DNA of 64,000 bases from Lederbergia sp. NSJ-179 (lineage in GTDB: Bacteria > Bacillota > Bacilli > Bacillales > Bacillaceae_C). Shown here one piece after another: positions 8,606-17,199 of the stretch (within the stretch, counting starts at the first letter, position 1; the number at the start of each line of letters is the position of its first letter). The stretch covers positions 1-64,000 of the forward strand of contig NZ_JALIFP010000009.1 in assembly GCF_022867885.1 (NCBI RefSeq). Direction: 5' to 3'. Made by a program: the position numbers and the translations under genes. A model generated the notes under the pieces. The model was given only the letters and a program-made list of their open reading frames with translations. It searched no databases and was not told the DNA's origin.

Positions 8606-8646
8606 AAAAACTGTCCCCCATCAAACTTAGATAGTGGACAGTTTTT
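8606..8646 (-). terminator. rho-independent terminator of the nitroreductase gene
   Basis: AAAAACTGTCC and GGACAGTTTTT form an 11-bp stem with a 19-nt loop, ending in a T run in the minus direction, 10 nt after the nitroreductase stop. Confidence 0.8.
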
Positions 8647-8656
8647 ATAACTCTAT

Positions 8657-9211
8657 TTAGAATACCGTCATTTTTTGCTCCGGGTCCGTGCGCTGGCGCA
8701 CTTTTCGAGTGACGATGGCTTTGTCGAAATAACCGATGTTCAGGACACCGATGATTTTTTCACCTGGTTGAACATTAAGAGCCTCACGGAATTTTGGATC
8801 ACGGATATGCTGGGGGGTTTTCCATACCATGCCTAGATCTTGTTCCCATGCTAGTAGTTGCAAATTTTGCAGCATACAGCTTGCTGCTGCAAAGTCCTCT
8901 TCCGCTTGTTTTTGTCGTGGGTCATCATTGATGATGACAACAAGGAAAGCAGGAACATGGATGAATTTATCACGAGTGGCTTCTTGTTTATTTTTTTCAT
9001 AACAAGGTAAAATGGCTTCAATAAAGGCTTCTCTTCGCTCCCCCGACACAAAGATAAAACGCCATGGTTCGCGAATTTTGTGGGTTGGCGCCCAGACAGC
9101 GTCTTTTAATAATGAAAGGACAAGTTCTTGGGTGACTTCTTTGTCCATGTATCCTTTTTTCACGGATGTTCTTTCCCGAATGACACGGGCAATGGATGTA
9201 GTCGCTAACAT
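8657..9211 (-). CDS. nitroreductase family FMN oxidoreductase
   Basis: A 184-aa flavoprotein of the NADH oxidase/nitroreductase fold. The N-terminal RVIRERTSVKKGY segment and the WAPTHKIREPWRFIFVSG segment are the FMN-phosphate and flavin contacts of the family, and GEKIIGVLNIGY near the C terminus is typical. The ATG at 9211 has GGAGG 6 nt upstream. A near-perfect Fur box lies 15 bp upstream of the start, so transcription is probably iron-repressed. Substrate unknown; a reductase role in iron limitation is an inference from the operator. Confidence 0.88.
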   Translation of the reverse strand: MLATTSIARVIRERTSVKKGYMDKEVTQELVLSLLKDAVWAPTHKIREPWRFIFVSGERREAFIEAILPCYEKNKQEATRDKFIHVPAFLVVIINDDPRQKQAEEDFAAASCMLQNLQLLAWEQDLGMVWKTPQHIRDPKFREALNVQPGEKIIGVLNIGYFDKAIVTRKVRQRTDPEQKMTVF

Positions 9212-9225
9212 TTTTAACCTCCACA

Positions 9226-9244
9226 GATAATGATAATCATTTTC
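9226..9244 (-). promoter_or_regulatory. Fur box upstream of the nitroreductase gene
   Basis: GATAATGATAATCATTTTC matches the classical 19-bp Fur consensus (GATAATGATAATCATTATC) at 18 of 19 positions. It overlaps the leader just before the ribosome site of the nitroreductase gene, where bound Fur would block transcription. Confidence 0.75.
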
Positions 9245-9515
9245 ACATAAATTCATCATACCATGATTTCTTTTTTAAGCAAGAAAAAGGAGACTCGCGA
9301 TCACTCTAGTAAAATCCATGGATCAATGTAACCGGTTCTGGCTCTTCTTTGGAAAATTGATACGCCTTCTGAATCCGCTCTACTACTTACTTAGCTTGTT
9401 ACGTTTTACTGTGGATTTCTCAATTCTTTCTCAATCCCTTCCATTATCATTCTATTCTTTGATGATGTCAAAATCCCAAAAGGAAATCCTTTACAAGGGA
9501 AAACAATTTAACTAT
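9245..9515. other. intergenic between divergent nitroreductase and yceI-like genes
   Basis: Holds the upstream regions of both divergent genes. No frame with a ribosome site was seen; the longest plus-strand frame is low-complexity and lacks one. Confidence 0.4.
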
Positions 9516-9535
9516 AATAACATTAGTTAGTTATT
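9516..9535. promoter_or_regulatory. inverted repeat upstream of the YceI-family gene
   Basis: AATAAC, 8 nt, GTTATT centred about 40 bp before the YceI start. Its position between promoter and ribosome site would suit a repressor operator; the regulator is unknown. Confidence 0.35.
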
Positions 9536-9564
9536 TTTTGTAACCTAAATCGGAGGGATAACAA

Positions 9565-10101
9565 ATGACAATTTCCAAATGGGCCGTTGACACAGCGCAT
9601 AGTAGTGTAGAATTTTCTGTTAGACATATGATGGTCTCGAAAGTGAAAGGGGCTTTTAATCAATTTTCAGCAGAGGTGGAAGCGGATGCCAATGATCTCA
9701 CTACCGCAAAGATCTCCTTTGAAATCGATGTAAGCTCGATTGATACGAACAATGATGATCGGGACAAACATCTTCGCTCTGCCGACTTTTTCGATGTAGA
9801 GAACTATCCGAAGCTTACTTTTCTTTCCACAAAAGTGGAGAAAAAAAGGGGAAACCAATATGCTTTGACAGGGGATGTCTCTTTGCATGGGGTAACGAAA
9901 CCTGAAACGTTCAACGTGACGTTTGAAGGGCTTGCGAAGGATCCGATGAGCGGGGCTGAAAAAGCCGGTTTTAGTGTGGAAGGCTCCCTAAAACGTAGCG
10001 AATATGGCTTAACCTGGAATGCGCCTTTGGAAACGGGCGGCGTCCTTGTCAGTGATGAAGTGAAAATTACATTGGACATTCAAGCAGCAAAGGTAGAATA
10101 A
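9565..10101 (+). CDS. YceI family (lipocalin-like isoprenoid-binding) protein
   Basis: 178 aa, the usual size. The opening WAVDTAHSSVEFSVRHMMVSKVKGAF, then DDRDKHLRSADFFDVENYPKLTF and the closing GVLVSDEVKITLDIQ are the YceI beta-barrel signatures. Family members bind polyisoprenoid or amide compounds in a lipocalin-like cavity. There is no signal peptide, so it acts in the cytoplasm. CGGAGGG precedes the ATG. Monocistronic, with its own terminator. Confidence 0.93.
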   Translation: MTISKWAVDTAHSSVEFSVRHMMVSKVKGAFNQFSAEVEADANDLTTAKISFEIDVSSIDTNNDDRDKHLRSADFFDVENYPKLTFLSTKVEKKRGNQYALTGDVSLHGVTKPETFNVTFEGLAKDPMSGAEKAGFSVEGSLKRSEYGLTWNAPLETGGVLVSDEVKITLDIQAAKVE

Positions 10102-10112
10102 TCTATCGAAAA

Positions 10113-10145
10113 AAACCACACAACAAAGACTGTGTGGTTTTTTTA
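10113..10145 (+). terminator. rho-independent terminator of the YceI-family gene
   Basis: AAACCACACA, an 8-nt loop and TGTGTGGTTT form a perfect 10-bp stem followed by a T run. Confidence 0.9.
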
Positions 10146-10279
10146 TTGAAAGCTTAGGGTTTATCGCCAGCAAAGGACTAATGCCCTATTCTTTATTTTT
10201 TCATGAAATTCCACCATTTCCATTCGATTTCTTCTTATAATATAAATAGGTTAGTAGGAATTTATTGAGGAGGGTATGT

Positions 10280-10837
10280 ATGGAAGAAAAACCTCAAAAG
10301 AATGGAGAATGGGTGAAGACCTTCGCTTCTGTCTTGATTATTACGATCATCATTCGCACATTCTTATTTGCACCGGTCTCTGTGGATGGCGCTTCGATGG
10401 AGCCAACCCTTCATGATCGAGAAAAAATCATTGTGAGTAAAACAATCAATTGGGTGGGAGAAATTCATCGTGGAGATATCGTGATTATAAAAGATCCCGA
10501 AGAGAAAATGAATTATGTGAAAAGAGTGATTGGACTCCCGGGCGAAACAATAGAAATGAAAAATGATCATTTACATATTAATGGAGAGGAAATAAATGAG
10601 TCTTATTTAACGGAAGCGAAGAAGGTTACTAGTCTGCATGGTACCACGCTTACGGAAGATTTCGGACCCGTTACCATTCCAAAAGATCATTATTTTGTGA
10701 TGGGCGATAATCGCCCTCACAGCATGGATAGCCGTGGAATCGCTCCTTTTTCGCTTGGTTTCATAGCAGAAGATCGTATTATTGGTAAAAGCAAGCTAGT
10801 TATTTTTCCTTTTAAAAATATACGGAAAACAAATTAA
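10280..10837 (+). CDS. lepB: signal peptidase I
   Basis: 185 aa, type-I leader peptidase with one N-terminal membrane anchor (about residues 15-30). It releases exported proteins on the outer face of the membrane. The Ser-Lys dyad is clear: S39 in GASMEPTL and K81 in YVKRVIGLPG, followed by GDNRPHSMDSR. The length fits the SipS/SipT class of Bacillus. ATG 10280 is chosen because GGAGGG lies 5 nt upstream; the longer frame would start inside the ribosome site. It may be co-transcribed with the DUF2207 gene 21 bp downstream. Confidence 0.95.
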   Translation: MEEKPQKNGEWVKTFASVLIITIIIRTFLFAPVSVDGASMEPTLHDREKIIVSKTINWVGEIHRGDIVIIKDPEEKMNYVKRVIGLPGETIEMKNDHLHINGEEINESYLTEAKKVTSLHGTTLTEDFGPVTIPKDHYFVMGDNRPHSMDSRGIAPFSLGFIAEDRIIGKSKLVIFPFKNIRKTN

Positions 10838-10858
10838 TACTTTGCAAGATTCATACGA

Positions 10859-12859
10859 ATGAGGGGCATTTTTGTTTCCGATCATCATAAGAAAGGTGTG
10901 GGAAGTTTTTTGTTTTCTCATTTAAAAACTCTTTTCATCACGATTCCGATCTTTTTAGTATTTCTCTTTCCCGCCAAAGCGGACGCTCGTTCTTTTTCAA
11001 TCGATGCTGTTGATGTCAATGCCTATATTTATCCTGACGGTGATTTGTATGTAGAGGAATTGTATACCTATACGTTTGCAGGGAAATTTAATGGCACAAC
11101 CCGAATTATTGGGGATGATGATTTTGATGGAGTGGAATTTTTTGAAGGCTACCAGGTTCCGGATGACGCGGAAATGGGAAAAATCACACCGGAAAACGTG
11201 ACACCGCTTCAGGTAGAAAGGGAAGATTATACGTACAAAGTTCATCGTCCCTACAAGGATGAAACGAAAAAGGTCTTTTATCGCTATCGACTCAAAAACG
11301 TGGCCAATAAATACGAAGATGTAGGTGAATTTTATTGGCGTTTCTTTGATGGAATGGGGGATAATGACCTTAACCGTCTGCGTATCTTTGTCCAACTATA
11401 TGGAGAAAATCAACTTTCAGAAAATACTCATGGATTTATGCATGATTTAACTGGTGGGAAAATGGAGCTGACAGAATCCGGATTATACTATCAAAATGAG
11501 AAACTTCCAGGTGGAGAACCATTTGAGTTAAGACTCTTATTTCCAAGTGAGTTTCTAAGTGAAATGGACTATACAGAGAACAAGGAAATGCTCCCAACCA
11601 TGTTAGCGGAGGAAGATCATTATAAGAAGAAATTGTCGATGAGGAATAACTGGCTACCGATTTCCGAAAAAGTGAGTCTCGTTTTCTTCATTCTTTTTCT
11701 AGTACTCTCTTTGTATGCCATTATTTTTCCAAAGCGAATCATGCGGTTCTTTGGACGTTCAGCGGATTTTTCCGAAATAGAGAAAGTGGATTCTTTTACA
11801 TTAGTAGCATTAAAACGAAAGCTAAAATTTATGCCGGAGGACATCAATGCCGTCCTTTTCCGCCTCCATCAAAAGGGCTATGTATCAGTAGAACACATCC
11901 CATCTAGCTTAGAATATCAGGAGAATGAGTATGCGCCAGATCATACGTTTACATTTATCTTAGAAAAGGAATGTTCTGATCTGTCCGAACATGAAAAGTA
12001 TTTCATTGATTGGCTATTTACCGAAACGGAAGATGGAAAGCAAGTTTTTTCTTTAGATCAAATTCCTCTTAGCACGATTGGAACAGAGACACAGGATTGG
12101 CGGAATAAAGAACAACGAGTCAGAGAAATAAGGGATTTTGAAAAACAGTTTAAGGAATGGAAGAAACTGGCTTCCAAAGATCCAGAACTCCATCGTTGGA
12201 TCGAACCTGTCAAGTTAAGGAAAATATTCAAATATGGAATCATTCCTGTGTGGCTTATATGGACTGCGATTAATTTATTAATGGGAATGGGCGACCGTTT
12301 GGAGGTTTATCTTGGAACGGCAGCAATGGCCATTGTCTATTTATTCATCGCGTTCGGGAAAAATGATCGTGTACTTTCAACCATATTATTTTTCATTTTG
12401 CTTGTAGCCATTTCTGCGGCTGGATTTGATCCAGGGATGGAATACTTACATGCAACGGCTTTTCCTTTAATGCTGATTTCCGCCTTCCTGCCAACCGTAT
12501 CCCCTACGTATTATGGAGCAGCATATTATAGGGGAATGAAGAAGTGGATCAAAGGACTAAGAAAAAATCAGTTACAGCTTCCTACAGATGAGGCCCGATT
12601 GGAGACCTGTTTTCAACATGCCCTTGCATTAGAGCAAGGAGCTTTATTCGAAACGTATTACGGTGAGAAAATTCACGCAACAACCACAGGAGAACTTTAT
12701 CCATTTCTGATTGCTCCCGTAGAAACAGCGCAAATTTATACTTATCATCACATTGCCTTCCAATCAACCTACAGCAGCAGCTATTCCTCAAGCAGTGGCG
12801 GTGGCTCTTCTGGCAGTAGCGGCGGTTCTGGTGGTGGCGGCGGTGCAGGCGCCTTCTAA
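10859..12859 (+). CDS. DUF2207 domain membrane protein with Gly/Ser-rich tail
   Basis: 666 aa. A signal peptide (hydrophobic core TLFITIPIFLVFLF, cleavage after AKADA) precedes an extracellular DUF2207 domain (about 45-270), a membrane helix near 275-290, a cytoplasmic region, three or four more helices (about 460-550) and a C terminus ending in a Ser-then-Gly run. This is the plan of YciQ-like proteins, whose function is unknown. No ribosome site precedes ATG 10859; TTG 10910 would still keep the signal peptide. The zinc-ribbon membrane gene follows closely. Confidence 0.8.
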   Translation: MRGIFVSDHHKKGVGSFLFSHLKTLFITIPIFLVFLFPAKADARSFSIDAVDVNAYIYPDGDLYVEELYTYTFAGKFNGTTRIIGDDDFDGVEFFEGYQVPDDAEMGKITPENVTPLQVEREDYTYKVHRPYKDETKKVFYRYRLKNVANKYEDVGEFYWRFFDGMGDNDLNRLRIFVQLYGENQLSENTHGFMHDLTGGKMELTESGLYYQNEKLPGGEPFELRLLFPSEFLSEMDYTENKEMLPTMLAEEDHYKKKLSMRNNWLPISEKVSLVFFILFLVLSLYAIIFPKRIMRFFGRSADFSEIEKVDSFTLVALKRKLKFMPEDINAVLFRLHQKGYVSVEHIPSSLEYQENEYAPDHTFTFILEKECSDLSEHEKYFIDWLFTETEDGKQVFSLDQIPLSTIGTETQDWRNKEQRVREIRDFEKQFKEWKKLASKDPELHRWIEPVKLRKIFKYGIIPVWLIWTAINLLMGMGDRLEVYLGTAAMAIVYLFIAFGKNDRVLSTILFFILLVAISAAGFDPGMEYLHATAFPLMLISAFLPTVSPTYYGAAYYRGMKKWIKGLRKNQLQLPTDEARLETCFQHALALEQGALFETYYGEKIHATTTGELYPFLIAPVETAQIYTYHHIAFQSTYSSSYSSSSGGGSSGSSGGSGGGGGAGAF

Positions 12860-12922
12860 AGTGCCTGGTACGCCCCGGATTTTTATTGGAAGAAAAAATA
12901 AAGGGAGGAAGTTTTAATCATT

Positions 12923-13219
12923 ATGTTGTTGCTCATTTTGGGCATTGTTGTTCTTATTCTTAGTGTCATTATCGGCTTTTTCACAGGCAGTTTTTGGCTA
13001 TTTCTGCTTGTTATTTTAGGCGGTATTGTCCTTGCCTCCATCCTCTTTGCCTTAGCCAGCTTGCACAACAGACAAGAGATTATTCTTTACCATTTACAGC
13101 TTCAAAGGGAACTCTTACGGAAACAGTTTGGTATAGCATTGAAAAAATGCCCGAATTGCCAATACGAATTCGATGCTGAGCTAAGCTCCTGTCCACGTTG
13201 TGGATCGAGAAAAGCGTAA
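12923..13219 (+). CDS. small membrane protein with C-terminal zinc ribbon
   Basis: 98 aa: two hydrophobic segments (about 2-22 and 25-46), a helical linker rich in Gln/Leu/Arg, and a rubredoxin-like zinc ribbon CPNCQYEFDAELSSCPRCG at the C terminus. The ribbon would lie in the cytoplasm. GGGAGG is 14 nt before the ATG, rather far. It follows the DUF2207 gene by 63 bp and probably shares its transcript, so the two may form a membrane complex; that is inference. Confidence 0.75.
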   Translation: MLLLILGIVVLILSVIIGFFTGSFWLFLLVILGGIVLASILFALASLHNRQEIILYHLQLQRELLRKQFGIALKKCPNCQYEFDAELSSCPRCGSRKA

Positions 13220-13242
13220 GGAGATCCCTTTCGCTTTTCCAT

Positions 13243-13827
13243 TTAAAAAATATTCGTCAAATCCAATTGCAAACCATTGAAAAGCTTGGAGGTGATTAGG
13301 CCAGTACTCACCTTTATGTCATGTTGCTCATACATTCCATCCTCATTCAAAGTATAAACAGTGATTGTGTCAAGCATCGGGTTCACAATCCAATATTCTT
13401 TCACCCCATAATTCATGTAGAGATTGAGCTTCGTGACGATATCATGCGACTGGTTAGAAGGACTAAGGATTTCAACAATCAAATCAGGAACACCGACATA
13501 TCTAGCATCCGTAAAGCCAGTTTTGTCACAAATAATACTAATGTCCGGTATGACGACTTTTGTCCCTTCGATGTTCGTACTTTTTAATTCAATATCATAA
13601 GGTGCATGAAACAACTCACATGGTTTCCCATCAAGAAAGTCCTCAAACGCTCGTTCAAGCTTGCGTGAAACCCGTTGATGTTTTGTCGAAGGTGATGGAG
13701 ACATGTAAATCACTCCATCAATATACTCTAGTAAAGCATCACTGTTTTCGCGAATTTGCCAATACTCTTCTATTGAGTGCGTGCCACTACGGTATAAATG
13801 CATGTCAAATTCCCTCCCAAACTTCAT
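13243..13827 (-). CDS. Uma2 family (DUF820) putative restriction-fold nuclease
   Basis: 194 aa. The Uma2 core is complete: EYIDGVIYMSPSPSTKHQ, then VIPDISII with the first acidic residue, PDLIVEILSPSN with the second acid of the PD-(D/E)XK site, and the KLNLYMNYGVKEYWIVNP segment with the Lys. Such proteins are abundant in Bacillaceae and cyanobacteria; no biological role is established. A second, divergent member lies at 63553-64000. Confidence 0.88.
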   Translation of the reverse strand: MKFGREFDMHLYRSGTHSIEEYWQIRENSDALLEYIDGVIYMSPSPSTKHQRVSRKLERAFEDFLDGKPCELFHAPYDIELKSTNIEGTKVVIPDISIICDKTGFTDARYVGVPDLIVEILSPSNQSHDIVTKLNLYMNYGVKEYWIVNPMLDTITVYTLNEDGMYEQHDIKVSTGLITSKLFNGLQLDLTNIF

Positions 13828-13869
13828 TCTTTTACCTACAGTATACCACTTCTAATGCTGCCTTTCCCT

Positions 13870-14076
13870 TTAAATCCAGCCTTTTTCCTGTGCCCGCGCA
13901 ATCGCTTCAATTTTATTTTTCGCTTCTAATTTCTGTAAAACTTCTGACATATAATTTCGAACGGTTCTCGATGAAAGAAATAATTCCGTTCCAATTTCCT
14001 TGGCCGTTTTCCCTTCAGCCGATAATTGTAAAATTTGCTGCTCTCTTTCTGTTAATGGATGATTCTCCTGAAACAT
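13870..14076 (-). CDS. stand-alone LuxR/GerE-type DNA-binding domain
   Basis: 68 aa made only of the LuxR helix-turn-helix: LTEREQQILQLSAEGKTAKEIGTELFLSSRTVRNYMSEVLQKLEAKN. It is very like the output domain of NarL-type response regulators such as DesR, but the receiver domain is missing and a stop codon lies three codons upstream. GerE-like solo regulators exist, so it could be functional. With no clear ribosome site, a truncated response regulator is equally likely. Confidence 0.65.
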   Translation of the reverse strand: MFQENHPLTEREQQILQLSAEGKTAKEIGTELFLSSRTVRNYMSEVLQKLEAKNKIEAIARAQEKGWI

Positions 14077-14172
14077 TAAGGATTAACTCTTGATCGTATT
14101 CTCGTCTCCCTCACATCATATATTCCTGAATGACTTTCCAATGGACATTAGTCGTGCAAGGGATTTTTCTAA

Positions 14173-14197
14173 CAAAAAAACATCCTTAAAAGGATGT
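14173..14197 (-). terminator. rho-independent terminator of the arginase-fold gene
   Basis: ACATCCTT and AAGGATGT form an 8-bp stem with a 2-nt loop and, read on the minus strand, a run of seven T. It lies 14 nt past the stop codon. Confidence 0.85.
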
Positions 14198-14210
14198 CAT
14201 TACACTAGGG

Positions 14211-14960
14211 TCAATTTGCTAAACAAGTTTGCAGCAGTTGGATATTCGCTTGTTCATTTTTTTCAATCCAAATTTGTGATTTTTGCTCAAGGCGATCTGC
14301 TGGTGACATGCGGAATTCCCCACAAATATCCACTCCTAGAATGGTTTTATGCTTGAGAAAAAAGGAAAGTTGATTGCATAAACTGACAAGATCCAGCCTG
14401 CCTTGATCCCAGTTTGTCTTAACGTCCTCTTTACGTAAAACGTCTTTATCGATGCTAATATAAATCTGGTTCGTTGAAATCGTTTGAAGAATCGATTGTA
14501 AATGTGGCTTATCGTCATATCGATAGATGTCTGCTCGAGGATGTGAAGGCAGCTGTTTCAAGGTTGGGCCAATGATTACAGCCTTTTGTAAGAATGGTAA
14601 ATCTTCGAGGGCATAATAAACCCATGATCCACAAGAAAAGAGTGGCTTCTCTTCCGCTTCCCCTATTCCAAGATCTGGATGGTTATCAAATAATACGAGA
14701 GTAAAGGGTTCTGTCAGTTCCTGTAAAAACAAATACGTCACATAATGGTAGTTTCCACTGCCAATGAATGTAATGCCCCTTTGTTTTCTCCTCTGCAGGC
14801 GGCGGTTGATTTTTGCTAAAGAAGCTTGTTCACAATATAAATGAACTCGCTCGATATTTTGTAAATGGATCTCTTGATGAGATATGTCTAATAGTCTGTG
14901 CTGCGCATAGTACGTTTCATCAAAATGTAGAATCGTAACACCCTTATACCTTAACCCCAT
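14211..14960 (-). CDS. arginase/agmatinase-fold (ureohydrolase superfamily) protein
   Basis: 249 aa. The metal-binding pattern of the superfamily is visible: a His in GSGNYHYVT, the D-x-H-x-D motif as LFDNHPDLG, the D-x-D motif as SIDKDVLR, and a late GVDICGEF strand. Enzymes of this fold hydrolyse guanidino groups or remove acyl groups with two Mn ions. The protein is shorter and more divergent than RocF or SpeB, so the substrate is open. Confidence 0.75.
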   Translation of the reverse strand: MGLRYKGVTILHFDETYYAQHRLLDISHQEIHLQNIERVHLYCEQASLAKINRRLQRRKQRGITFIGSGNYHYVTYLFLQELTEPFTLVLFDNHPDLGIGEAEEKPLFSCGSWVYYALEDLPFLQKAVIIGPTLKQLPSHPRADIYRYDDKPHLQSILQTISTNQIYISIDKDVLRKEDVKTNWDQGRLDLVSLCNQLSFFLKHKTILGVDICGEFRMSPADRLEQKSQIWIEKNEQANIQLLQTCLAN

Positions 14961-15044
14961 TCAAATTCGACCCCTTTGCCTTTTTTTATTATCTATCATT
15001 ATAGTATAGCACTCTTTTGCCAAGCTTCTATACTTCTAAGCAAA

Positions 15045-15078
15045 ACAGCAGTCCCATAGATGCCTATGGGACTGCTGT
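15045..15078 (-). terminator. perfect 15-bp hairpin next to the minisatellite
   Basis: ACAGCAGTCCCATAG, 4 nt, CTATGGGACTGCTGT. The T run (TTTT) follows on the minus strand, so it would stop transcripts coming out of the repeat array. No convincing gene ends there. Confidence 0.6.
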
Positions 15079-15209
15079 TACCTCTGCTCCATTTTTTCTC
15101 TTTGCTCATCCTGGATTGGGGCCAGTTCTGATCGGTTCACAAGTTTATGAAAAATGGACATCTGGACAAAAAGTTTATGCTCATGATAAATAAGCTCTTT
15201 GGGATTGAT

Positions 15210-15557
15210 TTGCCGAACTTTGGGAGTGAATTGCTGAACTTTCGGAGTGAATTGCTGAACTTTCGGAGTGAATTGCTGAACTTCGGGGAACATTTGCTGA
15301 ACTTTGGGAGTGATTTGCTGAACTTCGGGATCATTTGCTGAACTTTGGGAGTGATTTGCTGAACTTTGGGGATCATTTGCTGAACTTTCGGAGTGAATTG
15401 CTGAACTTCGGGATCATTTGCTGAACTCTGGGAGTGATTTGCTGAACTTCGGGATCATTTGCTGAACTTTGGGAGTGAATTGCTGAACTTCGGGGAACAT
15501 TTGCTGAACTTTGGGAGTGATTTGCTGAACTTCGGGATCATTTGCTGAACTCTAGGG
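15210..15557. repeat. 21-bp minisatellite, about 17 units
   Basis: The unit TTGCTGAACTTTGGGAGTGAT is repeated head to tail with 20- and 21-nt variants (TTGCTGAACTTCGGGATCAT, TTGCTGAACTTCGGGGAACAT). Variants alternate, so the array looks expanded from a two-unit block. In some frames it encodes QQFTPKV/QQMIPKV-like heptapeptides, but the 20-nt units break every frame and no gene is likely. The flanks 14961-15044 and 15079-15209 show no gene. Confidence 0.9.
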
Positions 15558-15603
15558 TTGAATGGCTTCTCCGCTTGTGCCTCAGTCATAAACGACTATC
15601 CAA

Positions 15604-15612
15604 CATAAATTA
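15604..15612 (+). promoter_or_regulatory. possible sigma-K -10 box before the CotA-type gene
   Basis: CATAAATTA fits the CATANNNTA form of sigma-K -10 boxes and lies 30 bp before the oxidase start. No good -35 AC box is seen at the right distance, so the call rests on the -10 match and on cotA being a late mother-cell gene in B. subtilis. Confidence 0.4.
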
Positions 15613-15641
15613 TAGGAGACTTATGTAGGGAGTGAAAAGAA

Positions 15642-17199
15642 ATGCAAATGATAGGCCAAAAAACAGTTAAGATTGATCCTTCCAACCCTGATACCATTCC
15701 GAAATTTGTCGATGAACTACCTATTCCCGTTGTTGCTAAGCCAAAAACATTTATTAGGAGTAAGCCGTATTATGAAATCACGATGAAGGAATGTCAGCAC
15801 CGCTTTCACAAACTGATGCCAACCACAACGGTTTGGGGATATGATGGGCTTTACCCGGGGCCAACGATTAAAGTGAATCAAAATCAAATCATTTATGTAA
15901 AATGGAAAAACCAATTGCCGTCGAAACATCTATTACCGATTGACCGGACCCTTCACGGATCATCTGGACCACCCGAAGTGCGTACAGTCACCCACTTACA
16001 CGGCTCTAACGTAGCCTGGGAAAGTGATGGACATCCGGAAGCTTGGTTTTCAAGAAATTTTGCCCAAACTGGGGAAACCTTCAAACGAAAAATTTATCAA
16101 TATACCAATCGTCAAAAAGGCGCGACCCTTTGGTATCATGATCATGCTATCGGAATTACGAGATTGAATGTATATGCTGGGCTTGCTGGGCTTTATATTA
16201 TTCGTGATGCCATCGAGAAGAAATTAAAATTACCGAAAAATCAATACGATATCCCACTTATTATCCAAGATAAATCCTTTCGTACAGATGGTTCCTTATT
16301 TTATCCAGAAAACACAGACCCACCTGCAGCCGTAAATCCATCTGTTCAACCCTTTTTTAATGGAAACACAATGGTGGTAAATGGCAAGCTCTGGCCGCGG
16401 TTAAAGGTGGAACCCCGGAAATACCGTTTTCGTATTTTAAATGCATCGAATACGAATGCCTATACATTAAGATTAGGGGATGGGCGTTCTTTTTACCAAA
16501 TTGCTACAGACGGCGGTCTTCTGACAAAACCGGTTGAACTAACAACCCTTCCGATCGAACCGGCTGAACGCTCAGAAATCATCGTCGATTTCTCAAAGCA
16601 TAAGGGGAAAAAATTAATTCTGCAAAACACGAACGATGAGGGGAATATGGGGCTTATTATGAGATTTGATGTCACTCTACCACTAAATCAAAAAGATACA
16701 AGTGAAATTCCAACTAACTTGTTACCTGATGATCAACCCTTAGAGGAGAAAGCCGCCGATAAAATTAGATTATTAACGCTTGATGCCAAGCAGGATGAAT
16801 ATGATAGACCCATCATGATGTTGGATAATCGGATGTGGCATGATCCCGTAACAGAAAAACCCGTGATTGGGGATACAGAAGTATGGGAAATTTATTAACT
16901 TAATGAACTTTCCACATCCCATGCATATCCATCTCATCCAATTCAAGGTTTTACACAGAAGACCTTTTGATTTAGAAAGATTCCAGCAAGATGGCTATAT
17001 TCAGTATACCGGTCCCCCAATTGAACCGGAAGCACATGAAAAAGGCTGGAAGGATACGGTTCGAGCTGATGTAGGCATGGTAACAAGTGTGATGATGAAG
17101 TTCACGGAAAATCCTGGTGAATATGTGTGGCACTGTCATATCTTAGAGCATGAGGATTATGATATGATGCGGCCTATGAGAGTGATTGAGAGGGATTAA
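15642..17199 (+). pseudogene. cotA: CotA-type spore-coat multicopper oxidase, split by one frameshift
   Basis: About 518 codons closely follow B. subtilis CotA laccase. All copper motifs survive: HLHG, LWYHDH, HPMHIHL and HCHILEHEDYDMM. The frame breaks at about 16890, where GAAATTTATTAAC replaces the expected GAAATTATTAAC: one extra T turns EVWEIIN into EVWEIY-stop. The rest continues in the next frame to 17199. Downstream coding is intact, so this is a very recent mutation or a sequencing error. In CotA the lost part would include the type-1 copper ligands. GGGAG lies 9 nt before the ATG. Confidence 0.85.

Noticed and set aside
10997-11395. 132-codon minus-strand frame
   Set aside because: Shadow of the DUF2207 gene.
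13560-14093. 177-codon plus-strand frame
   Set aside because: Overlaps Uma2 and the LuxR-type HTH gene in antisense and has no ribosome site or protein-like composition.
15078-15376. Minus-strand frames encoding QQFTPKV-type heptapeptide repeats
   Set aside because: They are translations of the 21-bp minisatellite; 20-nt units break every frame and there is no ribosome site.
15210-15557. CRISPR array
   Set aside because: Units are directly adjacent without unique spacers, so it is a tandem minisatellite.
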